NCBI GenBank assembly: GCA_012798535.1
Contig: JAAZMZ010000026.1
Coordinates: forward strand, 1 to 51,930
From: Leptolinea sp.
GTDB lineage: Bacteria > Chloroflexota > Anaerolineae > Anaerolineales > Anaerolineaceae
DNA length: 51,930 nt
Direction: 5' to 3'
Shown: positions 16,756 through 25,229 of the stretch, one piece after another
Position numbering within the stretch: position 1 is the first letter of the stretch
Layout of the letters: every line of letters starts with the position of its first letter
Position numbers and translations under genes: made by a program
The notes under the pieces: model-generated
Told to the model about the DNA's origin: nothing
Seen by the model: the letters and a program-made list of their open reading frames with translations, nothing else
Database searches by the model: none

Positions 16756-16889
16756 TAGAGTGAATCCTTTTGAAAGAAATCTGCGGATGCTGTTATTATA
16801 GGATTAATCTCGAAAAAGTCCGTCAGTTTATGATCAGAGGTTGCCTGGAAACCAGAATCACTGATCAAGGAATGGAGAAGGATGTGATC

Positions 16890-17768
16890 TCAGATGGATG
16901 CAGAGGATTCCGACCGGGGTGCTTCCACCAGAGAGGTTCGTTTTCTCCAGAACAGAAAAGCCACGATGACCGCCAGAATGGCCAGTCCGCATCCGAATTC
17001 GTCGATAATATAGGGGGTTACCGGTGTCAGAGCAGTGAACGGGGTAAAAATCACCTGCACGAAAAGGTTGTGGCTGGCATGCAAAACAACTCCCGTCCAA
17101 AGGCTGCCGGATTTGAGGCGCAGCCAGGCGAACGCAAAGCTGATCCCCAGAACCATGATAACGAACATCACTACCGCGTACCATTTCGGTGTTCCCGGCA
17201 GATTGTAATTGGCGAACAGGATCAGTGGCAAATGCCAGAGAGCCCAGATGATCCCGCTGATCAGTCCAACCTGTGAAAAGGGAACGAGTTTCGCCAGTTC
17301 TGGCACCAGAAATCCCCGCCAGCCGATTTCTTCTCCCAGAGCGGAAACCATACTGGTGATGAATCCCAGCGACATCATCAAGCCGGTATAGATTACGATG
17401 GCATTTTCGCCGGAAAACATCGGGTAGCTGTTTTTTAGCTCTTTAAGAAATTGGGGGGAGGGAAATATCCCCAGCCCGGTCAGCCAGGTCAGGCCGTACA
17501 CCACCAGACAGTATCCTAGAGGAAGAAGATAGGCAAGTGCCAGATATTTAAACTTTCCGGGCTTCCATCCCAACCCTTTTAGTGAATGTTCAAAGATCAA
17601 CTGCGTAATAATTGCGGCTATGCCGGGTGACCACATCAACAAAAACACATATAATCCATCTTTCGCCCGAATCGTTCCGGTGGAAATAATCGCCACATAG
17701 CACAAAATGGAAAAGAAAAAAGTGATAGCCAAGAACACAGCCAGTTTTTTGCCGGTTTTTGTCTGCAT
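16890..17768 (-). CDS. CPBP-family intramembrane metalloprotease
   Basis: A 292-residue protein with about eight hydrophobic spans. The three CPBP (CAAX protease/bacteriocin-processing) motifs are present: Glu146-Glu147-x3-Arg151 (EEIGWRGFL), His179 (WALWHLPL) and HASHN near residue 232. Such enzymes cleave membrane substrates or confer self-immunity; the target is unknown. AAGGAG precedes the ATG. It is a single gene, with a 133-bp gap to the flavodoxin gene. Confidence 0.85.
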   Translation of the reverse strand: MQTKTGKKLAVFLAITFFFSILCYVAIISTGTIRAKDGLYVFLLMWSPGIAAIITQLIFEHSLKGLGWKPGKFKYLALAYLLPLGYCLVVYGLTWLTGLGIFPSPQFLKELKNSYPMFSGENAIVIYTGLMMSLGFITSMVSALGEEIGWRGFLVPELAKLVPFSQVGLISGIIWALWHLPLILFANYNLPGTPKWYAVVMFVIMVLGISFAFAWLRLKSGSLWTGVVLHASHNLFVQVIFTPFTALTPVTPYIIDEFGCGLAILAVIVAFLFWRKRTSLVEAPRSESSASI

Positions 17769-18044
17769 CTTGAAAACTCCTTATTATCAAAAAACAACGT
17801 GAAGATAGTCGTATCTGACACCTGTTCCTGTCAGGAGGGAACTGGTAGAAATTTATACTCATTCAAACAACAGGTGTTCACGTGAGCACCGGACAACGGA
17901 TACCCTCTCAATTACCCCACCTGATTATAATCAATATACGTAAAGATGTATTCTTGGTTTTATGATACTCCATCTGAAATACCCGGAGGAGTATCCTATC
18001 CCCCGCGAAACTCGCAACAATAGTTTTTCGTTACAGGGTTACGT
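17769..18044. other. Intergenic region with several inverted repeats
   Basis: No gene is seen. It holds CTGACA/TGTCAG around 17816-17835, the near-palindrome GTGTTCAC-GTGAGCAC (~17874-17889), and GATACTCC/GGAGTATC (17964-17971 and 17988-17995). The last lies past the stop of the SorC gene at 18045 and could serve as its terminator, though the T-run is poor. Confidence 0.4.
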
Positions 18045-18995
18045 TCAGGCGTGATCCAGCAAATACTGAGCTGTGCGGGCGTCGGTGGCCAGCACATCCA
18101 CATATCCACCTCTCAGCGCGCCCAGAATGGCATCCCCTTTGCGAATATCACCGGCGACGGCGATCACGGTTTCGATCTGCGCAAGGGTTTGCAGGTCGAT
18201 CCCAATGATGCGGTGATTGATTTCCGTGTCCAGCCATTTTCCATCAATGGAATAATACTGGCCACAGATGTCCCCCACCGCCCCATCCGCCACCAGTTTC
18301 AGACGTTCAGACTCAGACATATACCCCGAACGCATCAGGGGAAACAATTCGCGATCCACAGAACCAATTCCAACCAGTGCCACATTGGCCTGCCTGGCGC
18401 GATTTAGCGTGTCGCGAATAGTGCGTTCTTGCAGAAGGCCGTCATGGATAACCTTGTTTTCAACAACGAGAGGCGCGTGCAAGTAGCGGCAGCTTGCGCT
18501 CAGGCGTTCGGACAACAACTGGGCTAGAAGCGGACCTTCGGTGGGGTTGTTCTCTGTACCGCTGGCACCGATGATCTGAACCACCTCAATGTTGGACAGG
18601 GGTCTGGGTTGAAGCGCATTGATCATGTGCTGTAGGGCGCTGCCCCAGGAAATACCGATCACCATATCATCATGAAGTATCTGCGTGAAATACCCGGCGA
18701 CCAGAGTCCCGAGTCCATTCAATAGTTCATCGTACGTTTCGAAATCGGTAACCATCACCAGGGAATCTTTAAGATCAAAGGTCTCGATCAGAGCTTTCTC
18801 TAGACTTTTTGATGTCCAGGGGTATTGAACAGTGATTTTTACGACGCCCTTTTCACGAGCTTCGTTGATCATCTTTGAAATGATCGGCCGGCCGATTCCA
18901 GTGAGATCAGCGATTTCCTGTTGTGTCTTCTTCTTATCGTAGTACAAAGAGGCGACCCGGGAGAGTAACGCCATGCGAACATCTTGATTTGACAT
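18045..18995 (-). CDS. SorC/LsrR-family sugar-phosphate-responsive regulator, copy 1
   Basis: A 316-residue regulator. The N-terminus is a helix-turn-helix (KKTQQEIADLTGIGRPIISKMI), the rest a sugar-isomerase-like effector domain with VIGISWGSALQHMI, VGIGSVDRE and AVAGDIRKGDAILGALRGGYVDVLATD. SorC-family proteins such as LsrR and CggR bind phosphorylated sugars and leave their operators. The frame opens at 19157, but the ATG at 18995 has an AGGTG ribosome site and was chosen. It is divergent from the ABC-importer operon starting at 19640 and is the obvious candidate to control it. Closely similar to the regulator at 27624-28574. Confidence 0.9.
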   Translation of the reverse strand: MSNQDVRMALLSRVASLYYDKKKTQQEIADLTGIGRPIISKMINEAREKGVVKITVQYPWTSKSLEKALIETFDLKDSLVMVTDFETYDELLNGLGTLVAGYFTQILHDDMVIGISWGSALQHMINALQPRPLSNIEVVQIIGASGTENNPTEGPLLAQLLSERLSASCRYLHAPLVVENKVIHDGLLQERTIRDTLNRARQANVALVGIGSVDRELFPLMRSGYMSESERLKLVADGAVGDICGQYYSIDGKWLDTEINHRIIGIDLQTLAQIETVIAVAGDIRKGDAILGALRGGYVDVLATDARTAQYLLDHA

Positions 18996-19639
18996 AACAC
19001 ACCTGAATGAAAGCGAGTTTTTCGTTACTCTGAAGAAGTTGAGTTTCCACCTGCTTGCAGACCAAATTATAACATTGCTCTTTAATCGTCCGATTTCTGA
19101 TATGTAACAAAAGTGATGAATAAAATATAACAAATGTACAGTAATATCATATAACAATAATGTGATTTAACAATATGACATACGTCATATATAACTATTT
19201 ACATTAAGCAATATTCAATTGAACTTAATGACTATATAAAATAATGGACATATGAATGGTATTTATGAACAAACTATCTGTGCACTTAGAATATCATTCA
19301 TATGTGATGCACATATGTAATAACCAGTTTCTGACGTCAACGGCTTGCTTTACGAACGTCTTTTTTCACACATTTCCCTTTTTCACATATCTCCATTTTT
19401 TCTCTCTCGTTCTTTAATAAAAGATCTTGGGCATATCTCCGGTTTATTCATTCGGATAATTATTCCCACGCTTACAGGTCAGGTTTAATATTCTGCCTGA
19501 AAGGACGGTCTTACTGGTAGAAACAACCGTCATCCATTAATTCTTTAAAAAATCAAAAGGAGGTAGAAGAAAAAAGAGTATTCCCGGTTTGCACCTGATG
19601 GATATTGAAAAAAGCAGCAAAAATCCTTGGAGGAATTGA
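18996..19639. promoter_or_regulatory. AT-rich divergent control region with palindromes
   Basis: This 640-bp gap between the SorC gene and the importer holds no gene. It contains perfect inverted repeats: ATATGAC/GTCATAT (19173-19190, 4-base spacer), CATTAAG/CTTAATG (19202-19230) around TTCAATTGAA, CATATGAATG against CATTCATATG (19249-19258 and 19295-19304) and CATATGTG/CACATATG (19299-19317, 3-base spacer). The last three form one dense cluster. These are good candidates for SorC operators. A GGAGG ribosome site precedes the ATG at 19640. Confidence 0.6.
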
Positions 19640-21013
19640 ATGAAAAAAATTCGTGTTTTGCTCTTCGTTTCAATCCTGGTCGCTTTAATAGCAACCGCCT
19701 TCGCTCCGGCTGCCCAACCCTTGAACGCCAACCCGGCAGTCAAGGCTGATGGATTTGATTGGAAAAGCCAGTCGGGCAAATCGATCAAATTGCTGATGGT
19801 CAAGCACCCGTTTGCCGAAACCATGGCTAAGAAGATGGACCAATTTACAAAAAATACCGGTATTAAAGTAACCATTGATTACCTGCCGGAAGAAAACTTC
19901 TTTGATAAATTAACCACCCTCTTCGCCGGAAAATCCTCAGAATATGATGCCTACATGGTCGGCTCATACATGATCTGGCAGTATGCCCCTCCGGGTTACA
20001 TGGAACCGTTGGATAAATATCTGGCTGATCCAAAATTGACTTCCCCGGATTACGATGTGGACGATATTTTACCCGTCCTCCTGAAAGATCAGAAATGGGA
20101 TCTTGTAGATGGACATCCGACCGGTACCGGCAGCCTGTATGCCCTGCCGTGGGGTTTCCACACCAGCAACATCATCTACCGCAAATCCGTTTTTAAGGAA
20201 TGTAAAGTTGATCTGCCGAAAGACCTGGAACAGCTCTATCAGGCCGGTCTGGCGCTCAAGAAATGCAAACCCGATATGATCCCGCTGGTAGTCCGCGGTA
20301 GCCGCTCCTGGGCAACCCTGCATCCGGGACCCATGTCCTGGTTCACGTCTTACGGTGGCAAGGACTTTGAAGTCAGCGCGGATGGAAAATTGACCTGCGC
20401 GTTGAACAAGAATCCCGATGCTGTCGCCGCCCATGAACTGTGGGGAAAGATCATCCGCGAAGTCGCCGAACCGAACTACTCAGACTACACCTGGTACGAT
20501 GTGGCCAATACCTTTACCCAGGGTAAAGCAGCCATGTTCTTTGATGCGGATATCATCGGCTACTTCAACCGCGAAAGCAGCACATTCCCGGATGATTGGG
20601 GCCTGTTGCCTCCTCCTTCCAAACCCGGCGGCAATCCAACCCCCAACGAGTGGATCTGGTCCATCGGTATGAACGCCTTCTCCAAGAACAAAGAAGCAAC
20701 CTGGTTATGGATGCAATACACCACCACAAAGGAATTCATCCTTGACGCGGCTGTCAACGGTCTGACCGTGGATCCTATCCGCAAATCAACCTGGGAAAGC
20801 AAAGAGTGGAAAGATAAAATCGCTCCCTTCACCGGTTACGTGGATACCTGGAAGACTGTAGAACCCTTCACCAAGGTTTACTACACCCCGCAATCCGCCT
20901 TCTTTGAAGCCACAACCGAATGGTCTGCCGCTCTTCAGGAGATCCATTCAGGAAAACCTGCCCAACAGGCACTGGATGAAGCCTGCAAGCGCATTGATGA
21001 GTCTTTGCAGTAA
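19640..21013 (+). CDS. CUT1-type sugar ABC importer, substrate-binding protein
   Basis: A 457-residue secreted binding protein of the extracellular solute-binding family 1. It has an N-terminal signal region (LLFVSILVALIATAFAPAA) without a lipobox Cys, then the usual features KLLMVKHPFAE, FAGKSSEYDAYMVGSYMIWQYAP, YALPWGFHTSNIIYRKSVF and AMFFDADIIGYFN. It would deliver a sugar or polyol to the permeases encoded downstream. A strong GGAGG lies before the ATG. A perfect 13-bp stem directly after the stop separates it from the permease genes, probably raising its expression relative to them. Confidence 0.9.
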   Translation: MKKIRVLLFVSILVALIATAFAPAAQPLNANPAVKADGFDWKSQSGKSIKLLMVKHPFAETMAKKMDQFTKNTGIKVTIDYLPEENFFDKLTTLFAGKSSEYDAYMVGSYMIWQYAPPGYMEPLDKYLADPKLTSPDYDVDDILPVLLKDQKWDLVDGHPTGTGSLYALPWGFHTSNIIYRKSVFKECKVDLPKDLEQLYQAGLALKKCKPDMIPLVVRGSRSWATLHPGPMSWFTSYGGKDFEVSADGKLTCALNKNPDAVAAHELWGKIIREVAEPNYSDYTWYDVANTFTQGKAAMFFDADIIGYFNRESSTFPDDWGLLPPPSKPGGNPTPNEWIWSIGMNAFSKNKEATWLWMQYTTTKEFILDAAVNGLTVDPIRKSTWESKEWKDKIAPFTGYVDTWKTVEPFTKVYYTPQSAFFEATTEWSAALQEIHSGKPAQQALDEACKRIDESLQ

Positions 21014-21027
21014 GAGGACCTGATTTT

Positions 21028-21063
21028 ATCCGGGTACCAGGGAAACATCTCTGGTACCCGGAT
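21028..21063 (+). terminator. Perfect 13-bp intercistronic hairpin
   Basis: ATCCGGGTACCAG (21028-21040) is followed by a 10-base loop and its exact complement (21051-21063). There is no T-run. Stems here, between binding-protein and permease genes, usually stabilise the upstream mRNA or cause partial termination. Confidence 0.75.
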
Positions 21064-21099
21064 CTTCCACCATCATTCAGGCAATTGAGGTACCGTTCG

Positions 21100-22035
21100 A
21101 TGACAACTTCCAGTATGACCGTAAAGCCAGACGCTATAACTGACGAGGTTCCTTTCAACAAGGAATCTCGGATGAAAAAATGGGCGCCCGCTCTCATTAT
21201 CGGCCCGGCGTTCATTGTTGTTGCCGTGGCTATGATTCCTTTTTTCATCAGCATTTTTTATTCTTTGACGGACTATCGATTCACCCGGCCAAATTTTCAT
21301 TTTGTCGGTTTGCGAAACTACATCCGCATCTTCAGTTCAGCCGCCTTCTGGAACTCAATTAAAGTCACATTTGTTTATGCTTTCTTCGCTGTCGGAATTG
21401 AAACGCTTTTTGGCATAATGGTGGCTTTTCTTTTGAACACTGAAAATTTGATGGCCAAGATCTTCAAGCCATTTCTTTTAATGCCGTTGATGATCGCTCC
21501 ACTCATTTCAACACTGATGTGGCGTCTGATGATGAGCCCTGAATTCGGGGTGCTGAATTATTTCTTGAGCTTTTTTGGTCAGCGATATTTCCCGTGGACC
21601 ACATCGCCAGACACCGCCATGTTAACGGTTTTGCTTGTTGATATTTGGACGTTCACACCTTTCATCGCTCTGCTGGTGCTGGCCGGTCTTAAAGCCCTAC
21701 CGCGTGAACCATTCGAAGCCGCGCAGGTGGATGGCGCGTCACGCTGGTTTACCTTTAAATCGATCACCCTTCCTCTTTTAACACCCTATATCGCCATCGC
21801 GATTGTCTTCCGCCTGGTGGATTCTTTGCGCCAGTTCGACATCATATTTGGCATGAGCAAGGGAGGTCCGGGGGATACATTGATGAATTTCCAGGTTTTC
21901 GGGTACACAACCACCTTTACTTACGGCAAACCTGCAGAAGGGCTAGCATACATCATTATCAACTGGATCATCATCTATGTCATCAGCACCTATCTGGTCA
22001 AATTCCTGACAAAAGTCCAGAAGAGGAACTCCTGA
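21100..22035 (+). CDS. CUT1-type sugar ABC importer permease 1
   Basis: A 311-residue permease with about six membrane spans and the EAA loop (FEAAQVDGASRWFTFKSITLPLL) that contacts the ATPases. It belongs to the MalF/UgpA branch. The frame is open from a TTG at 21085, but the ATG at 21100 follows a GAGGT site and is preferred. It pairs with the permease at 22057 to form the transport channel. Confidence 0.9.
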   Translation: MTTSSMTVKPDAITDEVPFNKESRMKKWAPALIIGPAFIVVAVAMIPFFISIFYSLTDYRFTRPNFHFVGLRNYIRIFSSAAFWNSIKVTFVYAFFAVGIETLFGIMVAFLLNTENLMAKIFKPFLLMPLMIAPLISTLMWRLMMSPEFGVLNYFLSFFGQRYFPWTTSPDTAMLTVLLVDIWTFTPFIALLVLAGLKALPREPFEAAQVDGASRWFTFKSITLPLLTPYIAIAIVFRLVDSLRQFDIIFGMSKGGPGDTLMNFQVFGYTTTFTYGKPAEGLAYIIINWIIIYVISTYLVKFLTKVQKRNS

Positions 22036-22056
22036 TCCGCAGGAGTTGGAGGAATC

Positions 22057-22944
22057 ATGGAACACATCGAATCTTTTGAGATCAAGAAAAAGAAGAACTG
22101 GTTTGCCATTATCGGATCGAATCTGGCCGTTCTTCTTATATTTATTTTCTTCCTCTTCCCAATCGTGTGGATGGTCGGGATGGCCTTTAAAACTCAGAAT
22201 GATATTCTTTCCTGGCCACCCAAATTTGTTTTCACCCCGATCCTGGATAACTTTCGAGCTATCATCTTCTCTGAGATGGAAGTCGGGGGAGTGGGCAGTG
22301 TGAAGTTGAACTTCATGAACGGCTTCTGGCATACCCTGATCATCAGCGTGGGTTCTGTACTGGTTTCCGTTCTACTGGGGGTTCCCGCTACTTATGGATT
22401 AAGCCGTTTTAGATTCAAATCGAAAGAAAACATCTCCTTCACCTTCCTGAGCTTTCGTTTTGGGCCGGAACTTCTCGTGATCATTCCGATATATTTCATT
22501 TACCAGAAGATCGGATTAATGGATACCTATTTCGGTATGATCTGGGTCTACCAGTTGATCACCATGCCCATGATCATCTGGATCATGCGCAGTTACTTTG
22601 ATGACGTACCCGTGGATTTCGAAGATGCGGCTGTGGTGGATGGCTATCCACGTTGGAAGGCGGTATTCAAAATCGTATTACCGATCGTCAAACCGGGAAT
22701 TGCGGCATCTGCCCTATTGGCTTTTATCTATGCCTGGAACAACTTCATCTTTGCACTAGTGCTCGGATCATCCAACACGGCTCCGGTCACCATTGAGGCG
22801 ATGAAGTTCATTTCGGCAGAAGCGCTGCGCTATGGTGTGATGAGCGCGGGCATTGTGATTTCCTTCCTGCCGATTCTGTTGTTCTCAATTTTTGCTCAGC
22901 AGTACTTCGTACGCGGCTTGAGCATGGGCGCCATCAAACGATAG
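22057..22944 (+). CDS. CUT1-type sugar ABC importer permease 2
   Basis: A 295-residue permease of the MalG/UgpE branch with about six spans and the EAA loop (FEDAAVVDGYPRWKAVFKIVLP). The ribosome site GGAGGAATC sits directly before the ATG, 21 bp after the first permease. A cytoplasmic loop FLSFRFGPELLVIIP is typical of the branch. It forms a heterodimer with permease 1. Confidence 0.9.
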   Translation: MEHIESFEIKKKKNWFAIIGSNLAVLLIFIFFLFPIVWMVGMAFKTQNDILSWPPKFVFTPILDNFRAIIFSEMEVGGVGSVKLNFMNGFWHTLIISVGSVLVSVLLGVPATYGLSRFRFKSKENISFTFLSFRFGPELLVIIPIYFIYQKIGLMDTYFGMIWVYQLITMPMIIWIMRSYFDDVPVDFEDAAVVDGYPRWKAVFKIVLPIVKPGIAASALLAFIYAWNNFIFALVLGSSNTAPVTIEAMKFISAEALRYGVMSAGIVISFLPILLFSIFAQQYFVRGLSMGAIKR

Positions 22945-22969
22945 AACAGGCTGACTGGAGACAAAGATC

Positions 22970-24085
22970 ATGGCAAAAGTTGAATTAAAACGCATCACCA
23001 TGGATTTCGGGAACGTTGTCGCCCTCAAAGATTTTTCATTTGAGACGGGAGACGGCGAGTTCCTGGTTATCCTTGGCCCGGCCGGAGCCGGAAAAACCAC
23101 TACATTAAAGATCATTGCCGGTCTGTATAATCCAACCCGCGGCAGGGTGATAGTGGACGGAAAAGACATCACCGATGTCCCGGCGAACCAGCGCAATATG
23201 GCAATGACATTTGAAGATTACGCGCTCTATCCAACCTTCAATGTATATCAAAATCTGGAAAATCCGTTTGGCGCAATGGATCCTGTTCCCTCAAGAGAGG
23301 AAGTGGATAAAAAGATCCATGAGGTGGCCAAAATGCTGCAGATCGACCATCTTCTGGATAGAAAAGTGGATCAACTGAGCGGCGGACAAAAACAGCGTGT
23401 CTCGTTGGCGCGCTGCATGGTACGCTCACCGCAGGTTTTCCTTTTCGACGAACCCCTGTCTCACGTGGACGCAAAAATCCGCCATTCCATGCGCACGGAA
23501 TTGCACAGGCTGTCTTCTGTTCTGGCCACCACGACCATCTATGTGACCCATGATTATGTAGAAGCCCTTTCTCTGGCAGACCGCATCGTAGTCATCGATA
23601 AAGGCGTTATCCAGCAGATAGGTACACCGCACGAGATCTATGATGCTCCGGCCAATGAATTTGTGGCCAGGGTGGTCGGTCAACCGAATATCAATATCCT
23701 TAACTGCCAGATTGTTCGGAAAGATGATGAAATCTATCTGCAGAATCCCGAAAATCCGGCCATGTCATTCAAACCGTCGAAAAAAGACGCAGCCTATATC
23801 AGCAGCCGCAATCTGAATTCCCTTCATGTCGGAATCCGCCCGCAGGATATCCGACATTCCCTGACGCCAATCAATCATGCGGCTATGCAGTGCAAAGTTG
23901 AACTCTACGAATTGTGGGGCCGGCGGGGAATGATCATGGTGAATATCGGCGGAGAACATATCCGCATTTTGACGAATTCCGATCAGGCGGCGCACATCGG
24001 AGAACCCATCTGGCTGGATTTGAACGATACACATCTGTATCTTTTTGATCCATCAGGAATGAAACTGGATCGGAGTGAGGCATAA
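22970..24085 (+). CDS. CUT1-type ABC importer ATPase A
   Basis: A 371-residue MalK-like ATPase with a C-terminal regulatory (OB/TOBE) half. Walker A is GPAGAGKTT, the signature is consensus LSGGQ (136-140), Walker B is VFLFDEPLSHVDA and the switch His is in YVTHD. The Q-loop glutamine is replaced by Glu82 (TFEDYALYP). It is followed one base later by a second, different ATPase, so the importer probably uses an A/B heterodimer, as in the rhizobial glycerol importer GlpS/GlpT. In the same operon as the binding protein and permeases. Confidence 0.9.
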   Translation: MAKVELKRITMDFGNVVALKDFSFETGDGEFLVILGPAGAGKTTTLKIIAGLYNPTRGRVIVDGKDITDVPANQRNMAMTFEDYALYPTFNVYQNLENPFGAMDPVPSREEVDKKIHEVAKMLQIDHLLDRKVDQLSGGQKQRVSLARCMVRSPQVFLFDEPLSHVDAKIRHSMRTELHRLSSVLATTTIYVTHDYVEALSLADRIVVIDKGVIQQIGTPHEIYDAPANEFVARVVGQPNINILNCQIVRKDDEIYLQNPENPAMSFKPSKKDAAYISSRNLNSLHVGIRPQDIRHSLTPINHAAMQCKVELYELWGRRGMIMVNIGGEHIRILTNSDQAAHIGEPIWLDLNDTHLYLFDPSGMKLDRSEA

Positions 24086-24086
24086 A

Positions 24087-25202
24087 ATGGCAAGCGTTAC
24101 TTTAGATCATGTGTGGAAAACCTACAACTCCGGCCAAAAGAATGCCGTCGATGCGGTCAAAGATGCCAATCTGGCGATCGAGGATGGTGATTTTGTCGCG
24201 TTGCTGGGACCTTCAGGCTGTGGAAAGACCTCCATCCTGCGGATGATCGCCGGGCTTGAATATATATCGAAAGGCGCGATCAAGATTGGCGATTCGGTTG
24301 TCAACAGTCTAACTCCTGACAAACGCAACATAGCCATGGCCTTTGAGACCTACGCGCTTTATCCACATTTTACAGTATATGAGAATCTGGAATTCTGCCT
24401 TAAAGCCCGCGGCTTTGAAAAGAATGAAATCTCTGAAAAGATCAATGCCATTCTTACGGCCATGAAAATCGAGCATCTGGCGAAGAAACGTCCGTCTGAG
24501 CTTCCGGGTGGGCAGCAGCAGATGGTATCTGTTGCCCGGGCTATGGTCCGGCGGCCCAATGTATTCCTGCTGGATGAGCCGTTCTCGCACATCGATGCGG
24601 CCATGCGGGTGGGCACCCGGGCTGCCATCAAGACTCTGGTAAATGAATCAAAGACCACAACTATCCTGGTCACACACGATCAGCACGAAGCGGTGGCCAT
24701 GGCCGATAAGATCGTGGTCATGAACTTTGCAGAAATCCAACAGTACGGTACAGCTCATGATCTGATTCACCAACCGGCAAATCTGTTTGTGGCCAATTTC
24801 GTGGGTGAACCGGCTATCAATCTCTTCACCTGTGAACTGGTAAAACAGAAAAGTGGTTTTATGTTGATTGGCAAAGAGCACGAAGCCAGCATTCCTGTCA
24901 ATGATGCGGTTGGCGAACGCATCCTGAAAACCGGAAAAGATGTCATCGTTGGAATCCGCCCGCAAGAGTTGCAGATTACCACGGAGGAAAAAAGCTTAAT
25001 CAAAGGGAAAGCAGCCCTTTTTGAATTTCTTGGAGAAGAAGGTCACCTGATCATCGATTCTGGGAAATCTTCCGTGACTGTGGTGACCGAACCTCACATG
25101 GATGTTAAAACCGGTGATGCGGTTTATCTCACCGCTCCCGAAAATGAGATATTCATATTCGATGCCGGCACGAAAATGGCAGTCTGCCATGGGATCAAAT
25201 AA
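24087..25202 (+). CDS. CUT1-type ABC importer ATPase B (degenerate signature)
   Basis: A 371-residue partner of ATPase A. Walker A is GPSGCGKTS, Walker B VFLLDEPFSHIDA and the switch region LVTHDQHEAVAMAD. The signature reads LPGGQQQ (139-145) instead of LSGGQ, and the Q-loop Gln is Glu87 (AFETYALYP). The ATG at 24087 was preferred over a GTG at 24075 because the upstream stop is at 24085 and GTGAGG precedes it. Two unequal nucleotide sites in the dimer are expected. Confidence 0.9.
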   Translation: MASVTLDHVWKTYNSGQKNAVDAVKDANLAIEDGDFVALLGPSGCGKTSILRMIAGLEYISKGAIKIGDSVVNSLTPDKRNIAMAFETYALYPHFTVYENLEFCLKARGFEKNEISEKINAILTAMKIEHLAKKRPSELPGGQQQMVSVARAMVRRPNVFLLDEPFSHIDAAMRVGTRAAIKTLVNESKTTTILVTHDQHEAVAMADKIVVMNFAEIQQYGTAHDLIHQPANLFVANFVGEPAINLFTCELVKQKSGFMLIGKEHEASIPVNDAVGERILKTGKDVIVGIRPQELQITTEEKSLIKGKAALFEFLGEEGHLIIDSGKSSVTVVTEPHMDVKTGDAVYLTAPENEIFIFDAGTKMAVCHGIK

Positions 25203-25229
25203 ACCAACTCTCTGGAAAAGAAGGTCATA

